Assembly: GCF_014904705.1 (NCBI RefSeq)
Contig: NZ_JACZCQ010000003.1
Span: 744,001 to 808,000 of the forward strand
DNA: 64,000 bases
Source: Nisaea sediminum
Lineage (GTDB): Bacteria; Pseudomonadota; Alphaproteobacteria; Thalassobaculales; Thalassobaculaceae
Reading direction: 5' to 3'
In this document: piece after piece, positions 59,574 through 64,000 of the stretch
Layout: every line of letters starts with the position of its first letter
Numbering within the stretch: position 1 is the stretch's first letter
Notes under the pieces: generated by a model
Database searches by the model: none
Told to the model about the DNA's origin: nothing
Seen by the model: the letters and a program-made list of their open reading frames with translations, nothing else
Position numbers and translations under genes: made by a program

Positions 59574-60200
59574 TCAAGGCAGTTCCATGCCGCGCTGCAG
59601 GGCCGGACGCGCCATCATGGTGTCGTACCAGCGCTTCACGTTCGGGAACTGCGCGAGGTCCACTTCCTGCCAGTCGTGCCGGAACACCCAGGGCAGGGTC
59701 GCGAAGTCGGCAATGGAGACCTCGTCGTTGGCGAGATAGTCCCGGCCCTCGAGACGGCTGTTCAGCACGCCGTAGAGACGCAGGCATTCCTTGCCGTAGC
59801 GCTCGATGCCGTAAGGCACCTTCTCCTTGGCGGCACGCTTGAAATGGTGCACCTGGCCGAAGATCGGGCCGATGCCGCCCATCTGGAACATCAGCCACTG
59901 GATGACCTCGTAGCGCTTGCCCATCTCGGACGGCATGAACTTGCCGGTCTTCTCGGCGAGATACATCAGGATCGCGCCAGACTCGATGACCGTGTAGGGC
60001 TTTCCGCCCGGTCCGTCCGGATCGACGATCGCCGGGATCTTGGAGTTCGGGTTGATGGCGATATATTCCGGCGTGAACTGATCGTCCTCGCCGATATTGA
60101 TCGGATGCAGGTTGTACGGAATCCCGCACTCCTCCAGCATGATCGTGATCTTGCGGCCGTTCGACGTCTTCCACGTATAGCATTCGATCGGTGCCGTCAT
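59574..60200 (-). CDS. Glutathione S-transferase, YfcG-type
   Basis: A 208-residue GST with an N-terminal thioredoxin-like domain (about 1-85: [41 protein letters not shown]) and an all-helical C-terminal domain. [20 protein letters not shown] is the signature of the Nu-class disulfide-bond oxidoreductases YfcG/YghU, so glutathione-dependent disulfide reduction is a better guess than xenobiotic conjugation. AGAGGGGG precedes the ATG. It stands alone and is separated from the upstream molybdenum-enzyme gene by a terminator. Confidence 0.88.
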   Translation of the reverse strand: MTAPIECYTWKTSNGRKITIMLEECGIPYNLHPINIGEDDQFTPEYIAINPNSKIPAIVDPDGPGGKPYTVIESGAILMYLAEKTGKFMPSEMGKRYEVIQWLMFQMGGIGPIFGQVHHFKRAAKEKVPYGIERYGKECLRLYGVLNSRLEGRDYLANDEVSIADFATLPWVFRHDWQEVDLAQFPNVKRWYDTMMARPALQRGMELP

Positions 60201-60235
60201 GGCGTCCCCCTCTGAATTCTGGAACTTGCATACAA

Positions 60236-60267
60236 AAAAGACGGCTGCGTTTCCGCAACCGTCTTTT
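60236..60267 (-). terminator. Rho-independent terminator
   Basis: On the minus strand a 14-bp stem with one mismatch (AAAAGACGGTTGCG with CGCAGCCGTCTTTT) and a 4-nt loop is followed by TT and GT. It lies just after the end of the CoxL-like gene and before the GST start. The T-run is clear on the minus strand. Confidence 0.75.
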
Positions 60268-60278
60268 CGGAACGGGTC

Positions 60279-62576
60279 TTATTCGGCCGCGGCGAGCCGG
60301 CGCTCATTTGCGGCGGCCCAGATCTTCTCCTGGGTCGCCGGCATGTCGATATTGGTAATGCCGAGCGCGTCGCAAACGGCACTGATCGCCGCCGGCGGGG
60401 CGCCGATGGCCCCCGCCTCGCCCGAGCCCTTGATGCCGAGCGGGTTGGTCGTGCACCAGACATTGTGCGTGGTGAAGTCGATCAGCGGCACCTGATCGGC
60501 GCGCGGCAGGTTGTAGTCCATGTAGGAGCCGGTCATCAGCTGGCCGCTCTCCTCGTCATAGACAGCATGCTCGTAGAGCGCCTGGCCGAGACCCTGGCCG
60601 ACCCCGCCATGCACCTGGCCCGCCAGCATGTTCGGATTGATGACCGAGCCGAAATCGTCGACCACGGTGTAGCGCTGGATCTCCGCGATACCCGTATCCG
60701 GATCGATTTCCATCTCGCAGACATGGCAGCCGTTCGGGAAGGTCGCGGCTTCGGGAATGCGCTCGTGCACGGTATCGAGCCCCTCTTCCGCCTCGCGCCG
60801 GACATCGAACAGCGACATGGTCTTGTCCGTCCCGGCGACGGTGAAGGTGCCGTCGGCGAACTCGATATCCTCGACCGCGGCCTCCATGACACGGGCCGCG
60901 ACCTTCTTGCCTTTCTCGACGATCTCGCGCCCGCCGAGCAGCACGGCGACGCCGCCGACCGGCAGCGCCCGGGAGCCGCCCGTCATGCCCGGGGGCGTGC
61001 GGTCGGTATCGCCTTGCACGACGCGGATCCGCTCGCCGTCGATGCCGAGCACCTCGCCCAGCACCTGCGCATAGGCGGTCTCGTGCCCCTGTCCGTTGGA
61101 CTGGTTGCCGATATAGATCTCGATCTTGTCGTCCTCGGTGAAACGGATGTCGGCCGTGTCCGGATTGCCGCCGCCGCACTTCTCGATGTAGTAGCCGAGA
61201 CCGAGGCCGCGCAGCTTGCCGCGCTTCTCGGAGTCAGCCTTGCGGGCCGCGAAGCCGTTCCAGTCGGCCCGCTCCATGCATTTCTCCATCACGGTCTGGA
61301 ACTCGCCGGTGTCGTAGACGTTGCCGAGCGCGGTGCTGTACGGCATCTGATCGGGCCGGATGAAATTCCGCCGGCGGATCTCGTCGCGGGAGAGCCCGGT
61401 CGCGGCGGCGCAATTGTCCATCACCCGCTCGATCAGATAGGCCGCCTCCGGTCGGCCCGCGCCGCGATAGGCGTCGGTCGGCGTGGTGTTGGTGAGCACG
61501 CCTTTGACGTTCACATAGATCGACGGAATGTCGTAGACGCCCGAGAGCATGTGCGTCCCGGCTTCGGTCGGAATGTAGGGACCGAAATTGCAGAGATAAC
61601 CGCCGAGATTGGCAAAGGTCTCCACCTTCAGGGCGATGATCTTGCCGTTCTCGTCGAGCGCGGCCTTCACATAGGAGATGTTGTCCCGCCCCTGGCTGTC
61701 GGACATGAAGGCTTCCGAACGGTCCGGCGTATATTTCACCGTCCGCTTCAGGCGCCGCGACGCCCAAGCAATCAGACATTGCTCCGGATAGAGGAAGATC
61801 TTCATCCCGAAGCCGCCGCCGACATCGGTGGTGATGCAGCGCAGCTTCGACTTGTCGATCTTCAGCACCGTTTCGGCAAGATGCGGGTGAATGAAGGACG
61901 GGCCTTGGGTCGAGCTGTAGAGCGTGGTGCGGTCGGTCGCGGCATCGTAGAGCCCGATGGCGCCGCGCGGCTCCATCGAATTGACGATGATCCGGTTATT
62001 GACCACCCGGGTCTCCACCACACGGGACGCCCGTGTGAAGGCCGCATCCGCCATCTCGAGGTCGCCCTTGTGCCAGTCGAAGCAGATGTTGTTCGGGATA
62101 TGATCGTAGAGCTGGGCCGCGCCGGGCTTGGTCGCCGCCTCGGTGTCCGTCGCCGGAGCAAGCGGTTCGTAGTCGATCTCGATCAGCTCCGCGGCGTCGC
62201 GGGCTGCCTCGAGGGTCTCGGCGATCACCATGGCGACCGGAGTCCCGACATGGCGCACCGTGTCGCCCTCCAGGATCGGACGCGGCGTGTCAGCCCTCGG
62301 GCTGCCGTCCTTGTTCGCCGCCGGCGCGAGGCAAGGCAGATCGCCGAGCCCGTCTTCCTTGACATGCTTGTTGGTCAGTACCGCGACCACGCCCTGTACA
62401 GCCTCGGCGTCCGCGGTCTCGACCGAGGTGATCTTCGCGTGCGCATAGGGCGAGCGGAGAATATAGGCGCGCAGCGCGCCGTCCGGCGCCACGTCGTCCG
62501 TATAGTTCCCCTGGCCGGTCAAAAGGCGCTGGTCCTCGACACGTTTGATCGCCTGACCGATACCGAATTTAACCAT
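60279..62576 (-). CDS. Orphan molybdenum hydroxylase large subunit (form-II CoxL-like)
   Basis: A 765-residue molybdopterin subunit. GGGFGMKIF and the active-site loop [12 protein letters not shown] are visible; the AYRGAGR loop defines the form-II (BMS) group, whose physiological substrate is uncertain. [14 protein letters not shown] near the C-terminus carries the catalytic Glu. ATG 62576 has a GGAGG site 6 nt upstream; the TTG just before it is less likely. No FAD or Fe-S subunit is next to it, so it must use partners encoded elsewhere. Carbon monoxide oxidation is not supported by this loop alone. Confidence 0.85.
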   Translation of the reverse strand: MVKFGIGQAIKRVEDQRLLTGQGNYTDDVAPDGALRAYILRSPYAHAKITSVETADAEAVQGVVAVLTNKHVKEDGLGDLPCLAPAANKDGSPRADTPRPILEGDTVRHVGTPVAMVIAETLEAARDAAELIEIDYEPLAPATDTEAATKPGAAQLYDHIPNNICFDWHKGDLEMADAAFTRASRVVETRVVNNRIIVNSMEPRGAIGLYDAATDRTTLYSSTQGPSFIHPHLAETVLKIDKSKLRCITTDVGGGFGMKIFLYPEQCLIAWASRRLKRTVKYTPDRSEAFMSDSQGRDNISYVKAALDENGKIIALKVETFANLGGYLCNFGPYIPTEAGTHMLSGVYDIPSIYVNVKGVLTNTTPTDAYRGAGRPEAAYLIERVMDNCAAATGLSRDEIRRRNFIRPDQMPYSTALGNVYDTGEFQTVMEKCMERADWNGFAARKADSEKRGKLRGLGLGYYIEKCGGGNPDTADIRFTEDDKIEIYIGNQSNGQGHETAYAQVLGEVLGIDGERIRVVQGDTDRTPPGMTGGSRALPVGGVAVLLGGREIVEKGKKVAARVMEAAVEDIEFADGTFTVAGTDKTMSLFDVRREAEEGLDTVHERIPEAATFPNGCHVCEMEIDPDTGIAEIQRYTVVDDFGSVINPNMLAGQVHGGVGQGLGQALYEHAVYDEESGQLMTGSYMDYNLPRADQVPLIDFTTHNVWCTTNPLGIKGSGEAGAIGAPPAAISAVCDALGITNIDMPATQEKIWAAANERRLAAAE

Positions 62577-62728
62577 CAAAAGCCTCCATATCGGATCGCA
62601 GCCTGATTGCCGCGCCGTTAATCTCTCGGGCGCGATGTTAGGAGGGGAGAAGTCTGGCGCTCAAGCATGAATTGGGATAGCAAGACTTCTCTTCACGTAC
62701 CCGTCACAGAGATAAGGGCTCGACGCCC

Positions 62729-63634
62729 GTGGTCAAACCCGGCACGCCCGACACTTCGGGCATCCCCGCTTTCGCCGTCTTCCTGCTCGCCATGCTCGCC
62801 CTGCTCTGGGGCCTGAACTGGCCGGTGATGAAGCTGTCGCTCGCGGAATATCCTCCGTTCGTATTCCGCGCCGTCGCCGGCCTGTCCGCGGCGGTCGGAC
62901 TGTTCGCACTGGCCCGTGTACGCGGCCTCCCGCTTCGCGTTCCCCGCGCCGAGTGGAAAGGGCTGATCATCGTCTCCGTGCTCAACATGTCGATATGGAA
63001 CATTGCGGTGCTCTATGGTGTCGACCTGATGGAATCGGGGCGCGCGGCGATTCTGGCCTACACCATGCCGCTCTGGGCCTCGCTGACCGGCGCCTGGCTG
63101 GTGAAGGAACGCCTCAGCGGCCGTTCGATGATCGCCCTCGGCCTCGGCCTTGTCGGCATGGCATTGCTGTTCTTCGGAGATGAACGCGCCCTGTCGGGCG
63201 GACCACTCGGCCCCGCGCTGGTGCTGTTCGCGGCCATCGCCTGGGGTTCCGGGACCGCGGCGGTGAAATATTTCGGATTCTCGATCCCCGTGACCGTGCT
63301 GACCGGCTGGCAGCAACTGCTCGGCGCCGTGCCGATCGCACTGATCGCCGGCATCTGGGATTACCAGAACATGCCGGAGAGCGTCAGCCTGTGGCCAACG
63401 ATGGGTCTCGTCTACAACATGACGATCACCGGGATCTTCTGTTACTGGGCCTATTTCAACGTCGTCACCATGCTGCCGGTCGTGGTCTCGACCGTCGGCA
63501 CGCTGATGGTCCCCGTCATGGGCGTCGTGTTCGACGCGCTGATCTTCGGCACGGTGCCGGGACTGGTCGATTACGCGGCGCTCGCCGCCGTTGTTTCCGC
63601 CGTCTTTCTGGTGATGACCCGGCGGCGGCGCTAA
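62729..63634 (+). CDS. EamA/DMT-family transporter
   Basis: A 301-residue membrane protein with ten predicted helices in two five-helix EamA repeats (about 10-140 and 155-298). ALLWGLNWPVMKLSL and the EYPPFVFRAVAGL stretch at the start of repeat one are family hallmarks. The GTG start at 62729 is the only one giving the full first helix. Members export amino acids, nucleosides or other metabolites. It is divergent from the CoxL-like gene across a 152-nt region, so control may be shared; the transported compound is unknown. Confidence 0.83.
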   Translation: MVKPGTPDTSGIPAFAVFLLAMLALLWGLNWPVMKLSLAEYPPFVFRAVAGLSAAVGLFALARVRGLPLRVPRAEWKGLIIVSVLNMSIWNIAVLYGVDLMESGRAAILAYTMPLWASLTGAWLVKERLSGRSMIALGLGLVGMALLFFGDERALSGGPLGPALVLFAAIAWGSGTAAVKYFGFSIPVTVLTGWQQLLGAVPIALIAGIWDYQNMPESVSLWPTMGLVYNMTITGIFCYWAYFNVVTMLPVVVSTVGTLMVPVMGVVFDALIFGTVPGLVDYAALAAVVSAVFLVMTRRRR

Positions 63635-63638
63635 GACC

Positions 63639-64000
63639 TCAAATAAAGGCGTAGTGCACGGCGCTGAGCAACGGCACCAGCGCGGCCCAGACCACCAGCA
63701 CATAGAGCAGGTTCGGCCCGATCGCGACCACCAGCGGCCGCACACCGAACATCGAGCCCGCGGTCACCACCGAAAGCGAGGCAATCGAGATCATCGACCC
63801 GAGCCCCCAGCCCGCCAGCATCGCCTCGTAAAGCGCGAGCGGCAGGATGCCATGCGGCAGGCTGGTCAGTGCGGCAAGGAATATCGTCCCGGTGATGATC
63901 GGATGGATCCCGACGACCGCCGGCAGCAGCTGGATCCCGATGAGCGACGCCAACAGAACCGGCGCCGGCAGCCCGCCCTCGAGCAGCGGCGCGACATGGA
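63639..64000 (-). CDS. Integral membrane protein, C-terminal part (cut by window edge)
   Basis: The frame is open to the end of the window with no start codon needed, so this is the C-terminal 119 or so residues of a longer gene on the minus strand. It contains four or so hydrophobic segments (for example LLYVLVVWAALVPLL at the end and SLIGIQLLPAVVGIHPIITGT-like sequence near the cut). I cannot name the family from this fragment. It is convergent with the EamA gene, 4 nt away. Confidence 0.6.
   Translation of the reverse strand, partial: HVAPLLEGGLPAPVLLASLIGIQLLPAVVGIHPIITGTIFLAALTSLPHGILPLALYEAMLAGWGLGSMISIASLSVVTAGSMFGVRPLVVAIGPNLLYVLVVWAALVPLLSAVHYAFI

Noticed and set aside
60226-60235. 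TTGCATACAA, one mismatch from the GntR-type box, near the GST gene
   Set aside because: It overlaps the terminator of the CoxL-like gene and the GST gene is not part of the aromatic modules. A single imperfect match is weak.

Overview
The window reads as a GC-rich chromosome segment from a metabolically versatile alphaproteobacterium. A Rhodospirillales-like heterotroph is my best guess, from the gene families and their order, and I cannot confirm it without a search. I see no rRNA, tRNA, CRISPR array, transposase or prophage. Genes are tightly packed, many with 4-base ATGA/GTGA overlaps. Two single genes are clearly AT-richer than their surroundings: an HNH-like gene (23067-23885) and a GIY-YIG-like gene (38208-39179). 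They look like later arrivals.

Layout. 142-7616: fliG, a cytosine-deaminase-like amidohydrolase, a small NTF2-like protein, then a FecR / OmpA-lipoprotein / CHASE2 histidine kinase group. 7783-17414: aromatic catabolism. A GntR regulator precedes pcaC, pcaH and pcaG (protocatechuate 3,4-cleavage). A MetE-like methyltransferase is divergent from vanA, which is followed by a second GntR regulator, vanB and a TRAP transporter. 17634-22982: a three-subunit molybdenum hydroxylase and a thiamine-diphosphate enzyme. 23067-33453: the HNH-like gene, an SsuABC/ThiXYZ-type ABC importer with two permeases, a FadR-type regulator, a fumarylpyruvate-hydrolase-like enzyme, tcuB/tcuA and a second thiamine-diphosphate enzyme.

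33669-50710: an unknown HTH protein and then a large purine-degradation region. It holds guanine deaminase, membrane urate hydroxylase PuuD with a cytochrome c tail, a LysR regulator, the GIY-YIG-like gene, a nucleoside-type ABC transporter, xdhC, xdhB, xdhA, uraH, a PuuE-UraD fusion, allE and allA. Together these run from guanine to glyoxylate, except that no allantoate amidohydrolase and no BMP-type binding protein are in the window.

50824-64000: an XRE regulator, a UbiH-like flavin monooxygenase with a small secreted protein, and a compact two-armed cluster at 53999-58835. The cluster encodes a creatininase-family hydrolase, a stand-alone RibD-type reductase, a methyltransferase, a GT4 glycosyltransferase, a pterin-synthase homologue that has lost key active-site residues, and a zinc-less MDR dehydrogenase. 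I regard it as the best candidate for an undescribed system, possibly making a GTP-derived glycosylated and methylated small molecule. The window ends with a YceI protein, a YfcG-type GST, an orphan form-II CoxL-like subunit, an EamA exporter and a truncated membrane protein.

Regulation. A palindromic box close to TTGTATACAA recurs at the gntR-pca, metE-like/vanA and tcuA/TPP-enzyme promoters. Two closely similar GntR/FCD regulators lie in the first two of these regions, which suggests a shared operator family.
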